DNA of 64,000 bases from Stenopsyche tienmushanensis (GCA_008973525.1 WACJ01000375.1:202004-266003); one strand, 5' to 3'. Counted from the first letter of the stretch, positions 11,641 through 24,083 are shown. Numbers and translations: made by a program. Notes: generated from the sequence alone by a model not told the origin.

Positions 11641-13498
11641 TTCTACTGGAAATGGCTTTCTGGAGTGCAAAGAGTCCAGTCCCTCCTTTTCTCTATCACA
11701 TATACGCGTTGCCGGTATAGTGTGAAGAGATACGTGACGCTTAAGTGCATCTCGGATTCTCTCCTACATCAACTGAGGGTGTCTCCCCGTCCTCGTATAA
11801 CTTATCCGAGCGAATTCTAGAATGAGTGGTTTCCCATTTTAAGTTGACCCTTTCAGTTCAGTGATTTCAAAACGATATAGAAGTTAACGGAAGATAATGA
11901 TGTTAATGTTGCAAAGCGAAATTCTTCGTATGCCAAAGTTTGAGATAATATGCTAAAACTGTATCAGAGTAGTTCATTAGCACCCTCTTCTATGAAAATA
12001 TTTCTGTTAATAGAAACTAGAAATATTGAATAAAATTCATCGCATAATATAAACATGTACTTCAATATAACTTTTGCTGAGAAATATTTATTCAAAAACT
12101 ATTTCAGCACTTCGATTTATCGCCTTTCAACGACTTCCTATTAATCTATTTTAAATTACTACAAAACATATTTCTGTGAAAACTACTTTTAAATACCAAT
12201 TGAGATATCGGTGAACATAATTTTTCTGCAGCGAAGTTAAAAGTATATGTAGTTTCAATTTATAAAATTAGCATATCTAAATATAATATAGAAGACGAAA
12301 ATATGCTTTTATGTTGCGATCTATTTTAACCTCCAGGAGTCGATTCCGATCTGCAAGGGGTGCAATGTTAGTGAAAAAAAATTAAGGGTACGTAATGTGT
12401 AAATGGGGATCCATTCTTGTGGACCCCATTTAAGTAAGCCATCACCAAAATACTCAAAAAATAAACAAATTAAACAAAACAACAGTACACACGATTTTTT
12501 TTCTCTTTCCGACCTGATGGAGTTACACTTTTCGTTACATTTAAGCATATTTGCCATACCACACCTATAAAAGTTTTACTTCAAAAAAATAAAAATAAAT
12601 TTATTACGTAAAAAAATCATTCATGAAAATACAATACTGAAAACGATTTTTCCAAAATAAGCTATTTATTATTCATCAAGTAAAAGGAAATGAGTTTGGT
12701 TGGTTTCGAAATAGATGGCGGAGTCTGGCTAGAGTGCATTACATAATATCTATGATCACGCCATTTCCTCGTTCAATATTTACAATGACAAGAGTGCTCA
12801 TTGAGTACTCCTGCATTTGAGTATGTTGGCGCTATCAAGGCCTAAGTATGAAAGCTCAATTGGCAGCCGAGTAAAAGGCAATGTGCGCAATTTTCTATGT
12901 GTATTCGGAACGATAACAAGACGACAAGGGGATGAGGCAATCCTAACGGAGCTCGTTAGATAATATTCGCAAGAAGACGTGAATGGATTAAACCTGTTCA
13001 TCATGTAGTGGATTTGCCAAGTAAATACAAGGAGCTAGCCTATATTCCACTCCATTCGCTCAGTTACCCCACTGCCATGGTATGCACCATTACTTCTCAG
13101 CATGAAATATGTAAGCGCTTTCACTCCATCTTCAGCACTCCAGCGACCTCGCAATATTCATATGACCGATAAAAAAACGATCTCACATACGCAGCGTAAA
13201 GTTATCAACTTCGTCTTTGAGAATGTGAGAACACGTAAAAAATATATGAATGGAATATCAATTCCAGGAGAAACGCTGCGGCTTTTTCTTTTATGCATCC
13301 TGAATGAGCTCAATGAAATAAAGCACCAGGATAAACGAATGGAGACTAGGAATACCTTTATAGATTGCCAAAGTAATACAATTTTGCAAAAACAATGCCT
13401 TATTAAATTATAATAGTTGTGATAAGCTGTGTAAAGTAAAACAAAGCTTATGATGGATTACTTTTATTAAAAAGGTTCAGGTTCAAATATAGATAGTG
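11641..13498. other. Stretch without a supported gene
   Basis: 11641-11830 is moderately GC-rich and may be part of the LINE-type insertion. 12700-13100 is also less AT-rich than average, with several short ORFs on both strands (for example 12798-13004 minus) that I cannot identify. Confidence 0.45.
13102..13413 (+). CDS. Unrecognised 103-codon ORF
   Basis: The ORF begins MKYVSAFTPSSALQRPRNIH; a second methionine at residue 21 would also be usable. The product is basic and mostly hydrophilic, with no signal peptide, zinc-binding motif or coiled coil that I can see. A central HTQRKVINFVFENV stretch is helix-compatible. Length and composition are compatible with either chance or a degraded transposon ORF lying in the same less AT-rich interval. 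I do not assign a function. Confidence 0.12.
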   Translation: MKYVSAFTPSSALQRPRNIHMTDKKTISHTQRKVINFVFENVRTRKKYMNGISIPGETLRLFLLCILNELNEIKHQDKRMETRNTFIDCQSNTILQKQCLIKL

Positions 13499-13615
13499 AA
13501 AAAATTTCATCGTATCAATGGATTTGAGAGATCGGACGTGTTATATTAGATAAAATGAAAGTCGGAGGTTATGCTACCTACAATATCGAGTGAATTAGGA
13601 GATGAATACATATAC
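13499..13615 (+). repeat. Inverted copy of the 11.5-kb LINE-type repeat
   Basis: Shares TTGAGAGATCGGACGTGTTA, TATTAGATAAA, CGGAGGTTATGC and CAATATCGAG, in order, with the reverse complement of 11522-11640 (about 85% by eye). It lacks the CTGCAGTGGACT box and TGATGAT tail of the other copy, so it is a shorter fragment of the same family in opposite orientation. The two could also be read as long inverted arms of a 2.1-kb element, but outward similarity stops without shared ends. Confidence 0.6.
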
Positions 13616-16600
13616 AAATAGAAAATATTTAGATTTTTTATTTCATATGAAGTTAGTCTATAGAAAATCAAGTCTGGTTAAATTTGTCAAAATTTTTAAA
13701 TAAAATTTTACATACTTTAAATTTTAAATAATATATTTATTTTATTACATTAAAAAATAGAGAAATTATGCTTTTATTACGCTTTGAAATCCACGTAACT
13801 CCTTAAAGTGTTTTAAAATATAATTAGAATGTAAAAATATTTTTTTAATGTAATAAATCCTCATTTACCTTAAATTCATATTAAAATAGACTAAAATTGA
13901 CATAATAATACATGGAAGATAATGCAAAATAACTATGTATATGAAAAAAAAAAATCATTTGGAAATCTTCTACACGCAATAAAGGACATGACACATCAAA
14001 AGAACATTGTTTAACGCAGATCACAATGCATTTGAAAGCAAAAAATGATTGTTCATCAACAAAGAAAGCATGTCCATTTGAAGAAATTTAACAGATAATG
14101 CAATTTTTTAGTTTTATTCGAAGGCAATAATATCAAACACTACTACAGCATCATACTTTTTATCAAATGGTAATGCAAGCAAGTTTAGCATCGGAGGTCA
14201 TAAATCCGTTTGCACTCCTTTGGGGTCGTTTTGAAATATTTTCCATGACTTTCAACGATCTCGACTGTTTATTTGAAAGCAAATTCCATTCAATTTCATG
14301 TTTGTTGAGCCACCAACTTATAACTTTATATTCATCTTCATTGAAACAGTTCAACTTCAACGAATCCCCCTTTTGGGCGTGTAGTAATTCTCCTCTACTA
14401 GTCCGCATATTTTATTTAATTGTCGGGTTTTTGAATGAAAGTATCATGTGCTCCTTACGTAAAGATTGAAAAAAAGGGATACGTTTTGTAAGTTTAATTT
14501 TTCTTTCTGACTTTGAACACTTATTTAAAATAGCGTCCGAAATATCACTAACAAAGTAACTCCGAGACTTTCATTATTTTATTTGAAATTTTCCATTATT
14601 AGTAGTTAAATTCTTCTTTGTAAAAAATATAACATTTTGCCACCTTCCAAATGATATTCCTGGACTGTTGAATTAATAAGCTCACTTTGTGAGATAATTA
14701 TTCAATATGCAAAATTGTTTGATTACTTTTGTGTTATATTCTGGAAAAAGGTTTATTTCAATAGCCAGGCCATTTGTTGGCTCTATTCAAACATTAATGC
14801 TTTACAGCCACTACATAGTATTAATATAAATTACTGGTATATAAATTGTCAAAGAAAGATATCGCATTGAAATAATATTGTGTGTTTTTCCAATTTAATT
14901 TCTATCGTTAGCAAATATTTGAATTGAAATGATCATTAAATGTTGCATAACAAATTATAGGCCAGTAATTATTTTTTTGCGACTAAAACTGTAGTGCGAT
15001 ATGAGTAGTACAATTTGGTATATCAATCTAATGTAAGGTGATAAAATCTCTTTACTTTCTATCAAACGTATCAGATCGAGTTTTCCATATTTAAAAATAA
15101 AGTATTGGACTTTTATATATTTTTCCTAGTAGTAGTAAGAATAATAACAAATAATTGTGCAAAGTTTAATCGATCTGCTATTTCAACTGTTCGAGACAAG
15201 CATTTTTTTATGTTGTTCCGATGAGTTTTATGTTGAGTGTGAATTGATGCTAGTATTTAGCATAGATTTTATCCGTTTATGTGCTTCGGCGAATTTTGCA
15301 AATTGCAAACCATATCAGGCCAATTTGATAACACGCAAAATAAAATAAAAATGGTGAATTAAATTGAAAATATTGGCGTTATTTGATGAAAGTAAAGATG
15401 TTTTTTCTTGTGTGATGAATGTGTGCAGAAACATTGATGAATCAACTTTCCGATCAAATATGTTTATTTCCTAATAGCAGTCCACTATGAAAACATCTTA
15501 CCAGTAATAATGATTATAGCCCCAATATGATTTTTTCTTTAAACCAAAGATCAGGGGGTAAAATTTATTTATTTGTATTATATTTATTAATTTCTTATTA
15601 TCGAAAAATTGACAAATATCTGGGAAGCCATAATAATAATAGCAAAAAATGAATAATTTCTTCTTACAAAAGTTGGGGACCTTTGGAACTTAGATTAACT
15701 TGGGACTAAAAATAGTAAATGTCTATAAAAATAGTAAATGTCTCAATATATCGATGTAAATTTTGGATTTTTTACGTATTAAAATGTATGCATTTTAAAT
15801 GCCAAAAGTTGCAAGCCGACGGGATATCAATTTTGACTTTTACACTCACCGTTGATCTCTGTTTATTCTCATAAATATTTAAAGCAGCAAATTAAATTTT
15901 ATCTTCTCATTTTCAGTTCTTCGCTGAGTTTATGTTTCTTTTTGTGTCGAGATTATATGACTCTTCCTATTGCGGTTTCATCAAATATTTATTTTTTAGA
16001 AAAACGAGTGGAAAGACTTCCTCAGATATTTCTCCCTCATAATTTCAGATTGCAAATCATAATTGTTATAGCTTCACAATCACAATAAATATTTAAGTAC
16101 TAATTTCATTCAAATAAAATATGTGGCTCGTTTCTTCAACTAACATACCCAAAGGACACCATAAGATCGCCCAGACCAATTAAACATGCATTAAGCAACA
16201 TTGGCTTGATTGGTGCGAAAATTATACCACAAAATAAAATTAAAAACAGATACACAGAAGGAAGCTATTAATTTATTCTATAAATAAATATGTTTTTATC
16301 TGAAAATACTGAAATTTTTAATGGGAATTAATATATGCAAAAAACGATCAAAGAAATTTGTATGTATTCCAGACCAATTTTTATTAATAAAGAATATTGT
16401 ATCTCGAGGTACATTTCATTTTATCAAATGTAAAGAAAGTTTTGTATCTTTTTTTTTTTGTTTAAAAATTTGAAACAACGTACAATGATTCAAGATTTAA
16501 ATTCATCTTCATTATTGCTACAACCACAAAAATATTGCAAGATAAAATCTGTCAATATTTTTATCATTTACATTTACTCAATATGCTCAAGAAAAAATAA

Positions 16601-17407
16601 TTTGCGATACTGTTCGGAGCATAGTGAATATTTCATTAAACCACAAACGCATTAAAAATTGGTCCATTGAAGATGAATCTCGCGTGAAACGACAATATGA
16701 AGAGGAAAATTCGGGACCTTTGTACAGGGTATTTCAACAGGAACAATTTTAACAACGGCCATGTTGTTAAATCCACATCTATCAAATTAGTTGTAAATTT
16801 TTCGGTAGTGTATGGTAAATCACTATTGAAGATTACAGCGTTGAATATCAAATTTTATTTTATCATATAGAAGTCACAACACATGCACTATTATGCAATT
16901 TTTTAAAAAGCGTATTATAGAAAGCGTATATAGAAATTTGTGAGTTATTTATTTAAAATAATATTGGCATATTTTTTTATTTCATTCTGCAATGAATGTT
17001 ATAATATAAAAAAGTATTTTTCAGAAGTTGGATTATCCTGTGAATTATATGGATATGTTTAATGTTCTTATGTGTGATCTTGTTTCAATTGCTATGTTTA
17101 TTTACAGCAAGCTTGGGTAGTTTATAATGAATTATTTTGGTTATATCCTACCACAGACAAGAAGGAACCTTATTCATTGCTATTGTAAGTATAGGAGCAG
17201 TTATATGACACAAAAAAATATTGTTATTAAATTATGTAGAGTACTTGTTTCTTATCGCATTCGTTTTTTGCTGTTCTAGTGCGATTAGTGATAATTTATA
17301 AAGAATATAAAATCATTACTTAATCAATTTTGACACTTTTGAACTATCTGAGTAGATTTAATTCGCCAGATAAACAGCGATATTTCTGTCTCTCTTTAGA
17401 CGCGATG
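13616..17407. other. Long stretch without a supported gene
   Basis: Very AT-rich. Overlapping ORFs at 14163-14408 (minus, 81 codons, containing GDSLKLNCFNEDEYKVISWW) and 14167-14469 (plus) are noted. The minus frame has a faint immunoglobulin-like look (G-x-S-x-x-x-x-C then W-W), but a single match of this kind in AT-rich DNA is not enough for a call. An 18-19-bp unit is repeated twice at about 15709-15742. No RNA gene is seen. Confidence 0.45.
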
Positions 17408-17760
17408 TGTTATTTTAACAGCGCCATCTCCTGTGGCATTGCGCCTGCAATATCGACCGATCGTTTCTCGCACGTTCACCGTTGCTGGTTGGGTGGTAAC
17501 ATGCAGAAGACGAGAGTCGGGGAGAACCTTGTCTGCGGAAGGACGTCCTTCCCGCAGCCAGATCTCTCTCTTTCGTATTGAATATAAAATTATTTATAGA
17601 AGAGAGTCTTTCTGTCTACCCTATCTATCCATCCGGTTACATAACGGCTCGAAAGAAGAACGGACCCGTGCTTTAGCGCGGCCATCCTGACGAGCACATG
17701 GGAGCGGGAAGCCGCCCGGGAACTCTATCCCATGAGCGCCCCCGTTCCGTCAGCTACCCA
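17408..17760 (+). repeat. GC-rich LTR-like block, candidate LTR plus leader
   Basis: Composition switches abruptly to balanced or GC-rich. The stretch opens with TGTGTTATTTTAACAGCGCC, contains a GAATATAAAA polyadenylation-like motif, and reaches GGTTACA followed by TAACGGCTCG near 17641. This layout resembles an LTR (about 234 bp) ending in ACA followed by a primer-binding-site region. No second LTR or gag/pol is present nearby and I cannot match the putative primer site to a tRNA. A solo or truncated LTR is the preferred reading, with low certainty. Confidence 0.28.
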
Positions 17761-18450
17761 GACGCTTCAGTTTGATAAAAAATTGATTCCACTGTTTGCT
17801 CTCGCACGGGATGAGTCGTTTGAAGCGTAAAAAAGAAGATATTCGAATGAGTCACTTTTTTTTCAGAAGCGATCACCAACAAAATACGATGAAAATAATA
17901 AAAACCAAATTTCACATAAGCCAAATTGGATTTGAGAGATGGGCGCTTTATAGACGGCGCTGCAAATTGAAATAAATTTGCCCCATAGAAAAGAGTGAGA
18001 GACGCGATGTCGGCGAGTGAGTGATTCTAAAATTTAACGACTTGTGAAGAATATAAAATACTCGCGAAGTTGGCAATAAAGTATGTAAACTTAATACATA
18101 TTTATGCAGGCTGCTTCGCTTCAAGAAAAGAAAAAACACTCATCTGTTTATCAACTTTTATAACCTATTATTAGCTCTGCAGTCGAAACCGAAACCGGAA
18201 CCGGATATAAACATAAAACGACCTCGATGATTGATATTTTCATGCTTCACCTGATTGGTTTGCGGTTTCAAATAGTATATTGGCGAGTTCGCATGTGTAT
18301 CCAGTACATTTGGTTCATAATTGGTTGGGGCTAGTATCTGAATGATCAATTTATAACCACAATACCAAACCCAAGCTAGTAAAATATGATTTAAATGAAA
18401 TCCAATAGCTTCTATAGAAAATATCAAAATATTGGTTTCATACGTAAACG
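17761..18450. other. Stretch without a supported gene
   Basis: Contains TGGATTTGAGAGATGGGCGC at 17926, which begins like the repeat at 13499-13615 but diverges within 15 bases. A long minus-strand frame (18158-18730, 190 codons) extends across this region and the next feature; it is judged to be the antisense shadow of the Penelope-like fragment. Confidence 0.4.
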
Positions 18451-18749
18451 GTCTAATTGCAAACAGAACACGTGATGAAGAACGATCACCATATCGATTT
18501 TGCTGGGACAAAAACCTTAGTGAATATCGAAAACTTCGGGAATAGAATTGTGAGAGAGGCGATAGAAATAGAAAAGCGAAAAAATCAGCAATCAACCGAA
18601 GAGACGACGGTACTGGCGTGCCCAGAGCTTGGCTTCCTATATTATCAAAGCTAAAAACAGCACAAACCATTTCTAAAAATTCGACAGTACAACCAACCTT
18701 TAGACAAGCGACGGCAAAGTGGCCCGACATCGCTCTCTGGCAGCACTAG
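18451..18749 (+). mobile_element. Penelope-like retroelement fragment, C-terminal ORF piece, frameshifted
   Basis: Two reading frames join to give a recognisable pattern. The first (from about 18451) holds EHVMKNDHHIDF, then GTKTLV and NRIVREAIEIEK. After a frameshift near 18600 the second (18606-18749) begins DGTGVPRAWLPILSKLK and ends at a stop at 18747. The order H-x-I-D-F, a T-K-x-L strand, R-I-V-R-E-A-I-E-I, then a W-L-P-I-L block is that of the region near the GIY-YIG endonuclease end of arthropod Penelope-like element proteins, from my knowledge of the family. Reverse transcriptase motifs are absent, so this is a short remnant. The frameshift and missing body make it a pseudogene. Confidence 0.5.
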
Positions 18750-19799
18750 ACGGAGGTTGGTTACCAGGAGCGTAACCAAAACAACAACAACTGCAGTTAT
18801 TCCTTGAAAATGGACCCGAAGGATATTCCGAAATATTGGAATAAAAAATAGCTTAAACGCGATCGAATACCCGATTTTTTCTAAATTAATATCTTTAATA
18901 TATATATTAATATATAAATAAATAAGTTTATGATTGAGATTTTATAATATGGTAGTTGGCTTCTCCAAATATGTGTCCTGTTATATTCCATAAATTTGAA
19001 CAAATTTCTAATTTTCTGACGATTTCTTTTTGGAATATTAAATAACTGCAAAAATAATGCGCCTCAATCTTCCCCAACGATACAAATACAGCACTTCATT
19101 GAAATAACGGGGTGAAAATTTTAACATAATTCACATATAAAAAAACGAAAGCTTTTCTGTAGATATAACTAATTAAACTCGTAACGAAGTGAATTATTTT
19201 ACGACGCCCTTCTAAAACTCAGTTATTTCTTATCTTTTGGTGATAAAAACCTAACTTTTCCGCTAATTCACATTTTTTGAGCTTTTGGTGAAAAATTCCA
19301 CTTAGCACCTAAGTGGAAAACTTTTTTTGCGGATATTTTTTTACGAATGTCTCCGTATAAAAAAGTTTACCTCGAGTAATTGACACACGGAGGGATCCTA
19401 CCCTCCCTTGTATATTTTTTATTAATGCGAAGTTTAATTTTTGACCGTAAAATAAAGAACATTAATCATAACCAAAAACTTTTTATGACAAATTAAAAAA
19501 GTCTCAACGCTATTTGATGTGCTACCGAGATCCTTTTACTAACTGAAGATAATTAAAATAATCTCTTTCAATATGGCTGACGGATGAATTAAATTGAGGA
19601 TTTTTTCTTGTGGAATAGCTTCCAAGAATGACCTTTGTAATTCATTTCAATTTTATTTTTTAAAACATATCAGACTTCATTTTAAATATTAAATCACTCA
19701 ATAAGTTTGTCACAGATATAGTTGATGCTATTATTGACAAATCATTAAATAACAATTTAACGCTTAGTTCACAAGTTAAAGGGATTTTAGCGACGCTAA
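18750..19799. other. Stretch without a gene
   Basis: AT-rich after a short moderately GC-rich tail of the preceding remnant (to about 18830). No ORF, RNA gene or repeat is supported. Confidence 0.5.
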
Positions 19800-20512
19800 T
19801 ATATCGTTCAAGCAATGCAATGGCTTAGTAAGTGTTATTCGGACTCTTTTCTATTGAGACTAGTATAGAAGTGGTTTGCTGGTTTTAAACGCGGCCGTAC
19901 AAACACCGATGATACTGAATGCTTTTTTCAAATTCGGCACTTGTTCTAAAAACCTTAAAAAAGCCCACAAAATAATGTTGGTTGATCGTAAACTGTAGTA
20001 GCGTAAGACCTGACAACATAAAAAATATCAGAAGGGTTGAGTGGACAGCAACCGGCGAAAGTCGTTCAAAGCGACCAAAAACACAAATGTCATCTGATCA
20101 AGTTTTGGCGTCCGTATTTTGGGATAGGTACGGTATTTTATTAATCGATTACCTCTAAAAAGAAAGAACCAATCGCCAATATTATATGGCATTATAAGTG
20201 CGTTTGACGGAAGGAATTGTGAAAACACCACCACAAATCAATAAGAAAAGAGTACTCTTTTACCAAAACATTACACTTTGAATTGCTTTTGAATTGGTTC
20301 ACCATTCGCCGAATTCTCCTGTCTGCCGAATCTGTCTCTAAGTGACTACTATCTGTTTGTAGATCTAAAAATAATGCCACAGGAGAGAGGTTAGGCTCCA
20401 ATGAAGAAGTAATTGTCGAAAATGAAGCCTGTCTTGAGACCAAAGATAAATCGTTCCACAAAAAAGGCATCGAAATGTTACAGAAGCATTGAAATGAATT
20501 AAACTATGAATA
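19800..20512 (+). mobile_element. Mariner-family transposase pseudogene with internal deletion
   Basis: Mariner transposases cut and paste TA-flanked elements with a D,D34D catalytic triad. Pieces here appear in the right order but in different frames: FKRGRTNTDD near 19880; then a jump, apparently a deletion removing the second half of the DNA-binding region and the first catalytic Asp; then ATGESRSKRPKTQMSSDQVL with VFWDRYGI at about 20050-20130. Further on come KKRVLFYQN, where the second Asp of the HQDNA-type motif is now Asn, and LSLSDYYLFVDLK, where the third Asp is kept. Stops and frameshifts are numerous. The end is placed near the AATAAAGTTGTC at 20505, which resembles the usual 3' untranslated end. 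Terminal inverted repeats were not identified. Confidence 0.75.
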
Positions 20513-22002
20513 AAGTTGTCATTTTATTTTGTTTTTTTTTTTTTTAGTTAAAAACATTGTTATTTTATTGAGAATTTAGAATTTACTCCAAATATTGGAA
20601 ATTGCGGATATTGAATTAAATAACAATACAAAATAAATATTATGATGTTGGTGCTATTCTTGGCTGTTTGATATACAATATTTATATTTGAATATTAAGC
20701 ATATTCAGATGAAATAGTTGGGGTAATTTTTGTTTATTTGAACATATTTAGCTCAATTGTTAGCTCAATCAACAAGGTTATAATATTTCTTCAATCTGGA
20801 TTTTGGTGTGTTATTATTTAAATTGGAGAAGATTATTTTGCTACTCAAATTTGAATCATAACCTAATCAAAAAAGCTGCCAGGAATATTCCAGAAAATGT
20901 AAAAGCGTTACCTCAAACTTATGTAGCATAATAGACAGATTCTCTTCATAAATATTCCACAGTCAGCCAATAATGAGTCTTTAATACGAAGACTGCTGTC
21001 AATTTTTTTCATTTTAACATATTTTTTTACTTAATTTTCCGACATTTTTTTCCAAATCGCCCCAAAGACGTTCCTGGCGATAAGAAACTGATACTTATAT
21101 CAGCTTATTTTAAATAAATATGAAGGAAATTTAAATATAACCCGGAATTTTGCTGTACAAATTTATTAGATACAATTTTATTAGAGGAAGCTACTTCTCG
21201 CCTTCCTTCTTCAGTAACGGGATCAAGAAGCTTCCTATCCGATGGAATAAATGTATTTCTAATTAATAAATTGGCAATGTGCGTATATGGAATATTCACG
21301 TCCGCGATTGATAACGTATTGATTGAGCGACCAAATACCAATATCGAACAAAGGTTAACTCGTATTAACTCACGTGTGGAATGTTGGGGTTGCGTGTGCA
21401 GGGGTGTGGGAATCCCCTAACGATATAGGAAATGTGCGGCTTCCGGATAAATGGCTTCTCATTTGTCTTGAAGTTGAAATGATCATCAGGTCAACTACAA
21501 ATCACATCAGACAAGAAGCCGAGATTTCGGGGGATGTTCATAAATACGAGGCTACGAGAAAAACGTTTGCGGTAAATTAAATCTCGTTCAAATGTGGAGC
21601 TGGTGTCTTTGGAAATTCGGAAAACAAAAGGAGTTTTGAGTAAAAGTACAACCGAATGATTTCACATTTAAGTATGTATATCATAATTATTTTTTTCTTA
21701 AGGTGTCATATTTGTTATGGAACGTATACGATTTGCACAGGGAGCCATTTTTATTAAAATAGGTTTTCATATTGTGGTTTTTCATTTACTCGCCACATTA
21801 ATTTGTGTGAATGTATAGTTGAATTAAGAAAAGACGTATAAACTTGTACGTCAGTTCTATTGCTTAAAATCAACTAAAAATATGAAAAAGAATGACTTTA
21901 AGTATAATATGTTACATAAAACTACGTAAGATATATACTTAGTTATTAATATACAAAGTTTTTAATTAAAATCTGACGAATGACACATCGTGTATTCGGG
22001 CT
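20513..22002. other. Stretch without a supported gene
   Basis: AT-rich with a poly-T run at 20527-20546. Moderately balanced composition at 21180-21600 includes two short ORFs (21105-21341 minus, 21374-21580 plus) with no recognisable features. An imperfect inverted pair, GGAAGCT...AAGCTTCC, lies at 21186-21235. Confidence 0.45.
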
Positions 22003-22165
22003 TTAATCTAATATATAAAAGTTGATCTATGTTTGTTCGTATTTAATGCGCTGTCATACCGTTCATCCGATTGCAATAAAACTTTATCAACTTATTGTTT
22101 GCAATTGCGGAAATAACATAGCTATAGTCTGATATATAAAAATCAACTTATGTTTGTCCGTATTG
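22003..22165 (+). repeat. Dispersed repeat with duplicated TATATAAAA motif
   Basis: The motif TCTAATATATAAAAGTTGAT...TATGTTTGTTCGTATT occurs at 22007-22043 and again, as TCTGATATATAAAAATCAAC, at 22128-22164. Between them is GTTCATCCGATTGCAATAAA, which is matched by a minus-strand copy at 52440-52575. Such TATATAAAA...TTTGT-headed repeats with a CCGATTGCAA box are widespread in arthropod genomes, from memory. There is no ORF. Confidence 0.5.
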
Positions 22166-24083
22166 CGTGTTTATGTTAAAATAAATAATTATTGTATTTT
22201 TAAATAAATTGATTACCCGACAAGCTTTGCAATTCCTAATATTGCAAGAGCTTAAATACTTTAAAGCTACCTTCATTGAGAATAAATTGATGAATAACGA
22301 AATAAACTCCAGGATTCAATTCCAACAATCGATTCAACAACCCTGATAATCGGTGTTATCATGATCTGAAAAATTTATTAGGGAAGAAATAATTATCGGC
22401 GAAAATTTAAAATAAAATTTACAAAACATTGACACTTTGTAATCCGGGTGTTCCGCGCTAAGTTTCACCTAAATTCCAGACATTCCATACTAAACTTCGC
22501 CCGAAATTCGGGCAATTTCGCAATAAATTCATGAAACTCTACTTCTTTCATAATATTGATATGATTTTTAAACCAGCTAATGGATGGAAACGAAATTTTA
22601 GTGGTATCTACAAAAAAGCTTTCTGCATCGATAACAGTGCTTTGCAATATGTGGTGTGTGTATCAACGTGATAAAATGCAAAAAGTGACTTTTTCATTTG
22701 AATTATATGAACAGGCAGTAATTAAATGATACGTTAACCTTCTAATAAAGCATATGGTTCAGTTATTCATTCAGGTAGTTCTTCCTTCTACAATATATAA
22801 AAATTATATTCGAATTGTGTATTTTAATACTGAAAATTGGCTAATAGGGCAAAACTAGCGGACAATAATTTAGACAGAGGTGACTAATACATCTGTCAAC
22901 GGTGGTGTACCCTTTTATTTTAAATTATGCCCGATGGAGGGACGGAAGAAGACGGATGTAGAGGGTGGACGAGCAGCGTAATTATATCAGCACCTTTCCT
23001 TCACATTTGGTGGAAGGCTTTCATCTTGATTACATTCCTTTGGCGGGAGATGTCAGCTTCTCGGTTCCCTCGAGTCGCACCCCCGCCCTTACTTTATGTC
23101 ATGTTCTTATCCAACCATTTTACACTCGAGTACAATTTTTGCCCAAGCGTGCAATATAATGATTCGAGAATTTGTTTTTTATGAAACATAATTAAAAAAA
23201 TGTTGATGTAAAATTGATAATAAACATCTGTACGTAAATATGAATAGATCGTTTTTAAAATTCATGAGCTCTCCGAGATAGCTGGCATATGCAAGTGAGA
23301 GTAATAAAGGTGCTCTTTTCAATTACTAAAAGCAATAAATAATGTTGCAAAATATAGTAATATTATTATTGATACTCTTAATCGTAGGTTAAGCGGGTAA
23401 TGTTTTTATTTTAAAATTTAGTTGTTTAGGAGTGGCGTACTTAAAATGTTATATTTGATCAGATGATACAATACTTGTAACTCGTAATGGTTCATTAATT
23501 AAGTTTCAGTAGATTTGACGTCGTTATTTATTGTATTATTCAACATAATTTAATAATCAAAATTGAGGATGAAGATTATCTCAGTAATTGGAACCCAGAG
23601 GGTAAAAATATTTTTGAAACAAATATTATCTCAATTTAGATTCAGTAGTATTAAAGGGTCGTTTTTACATATTAGCTGATAATTTAATAACGATGTCAAA
23701 TATATATTGAAATTTTTATTAGAACACTTTAGGTGATTTTGTATTATTAGTAAGAGTAGCTTTTTGTGTGTGAAACTGAAATTTACTTCTTTGAGAAATA
23801 CTTAAAATTAATTTCTTATTACACTTCCTTTTGGAAATATTGCAGCTAATTATTTTGTTTCAGAGTTCTTTTTGCCCCGAGGATTTCACTTTACAAGGGA
23901 GAATTATTTAAGAATTTATGTATCCTCAACAATGTTTTATTCTTCTCTTGTCGAGTAATTATACCTTTTTTCTTTATTCCAACGGGCTAATAATCGACAT
24001 TTTTGATTGGTGAAAATATTTTATGATTAAAAAAAATATTGTTTTGGAGTTGAATGTTACTGTAGAATAGTTCCAATGAAGAC
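22166..24083. other. Stretch without a supported gene
   Basis: Mostly AT-rich. A less AT-rich island at 22920-23160 holds two overlapping plus-strand ORFs (22927-23184 and 22965-23159) that I cannot identify. They are short and have no conserved motif. Confidence 0.45.

Noticed and set aside
11522..13615. A 2.1-kb DNA transposon with 119-bp terminal inverted repeats
   Set aside because: One arm continues outward into a LINE-like tail that the other lacks, and there are no matching outer ends or flanking duplications.
14163..14408. Immunoglobulin-like domain on the minus strand
   Set aside because: A G-x-S...C and W-W pattern alone in one 81-codon frame, with no second cysteine in the right place and no neighbouring exon, is too weak.
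17926..17960. Third copy of the 13.5-kb repeat (TGGATTTGAGAGATGGGCGC)
   Set aside because: Similarity is limited to about 15-20 bases and then stops, which could be chance.
18158..18730. 190-codon minus-strand ORF, the second longest in the window
   Set aside because: It lies antisense to the plus-strand Penelope-like motifs, which explain the sequence better, and it has no recognisable domain.
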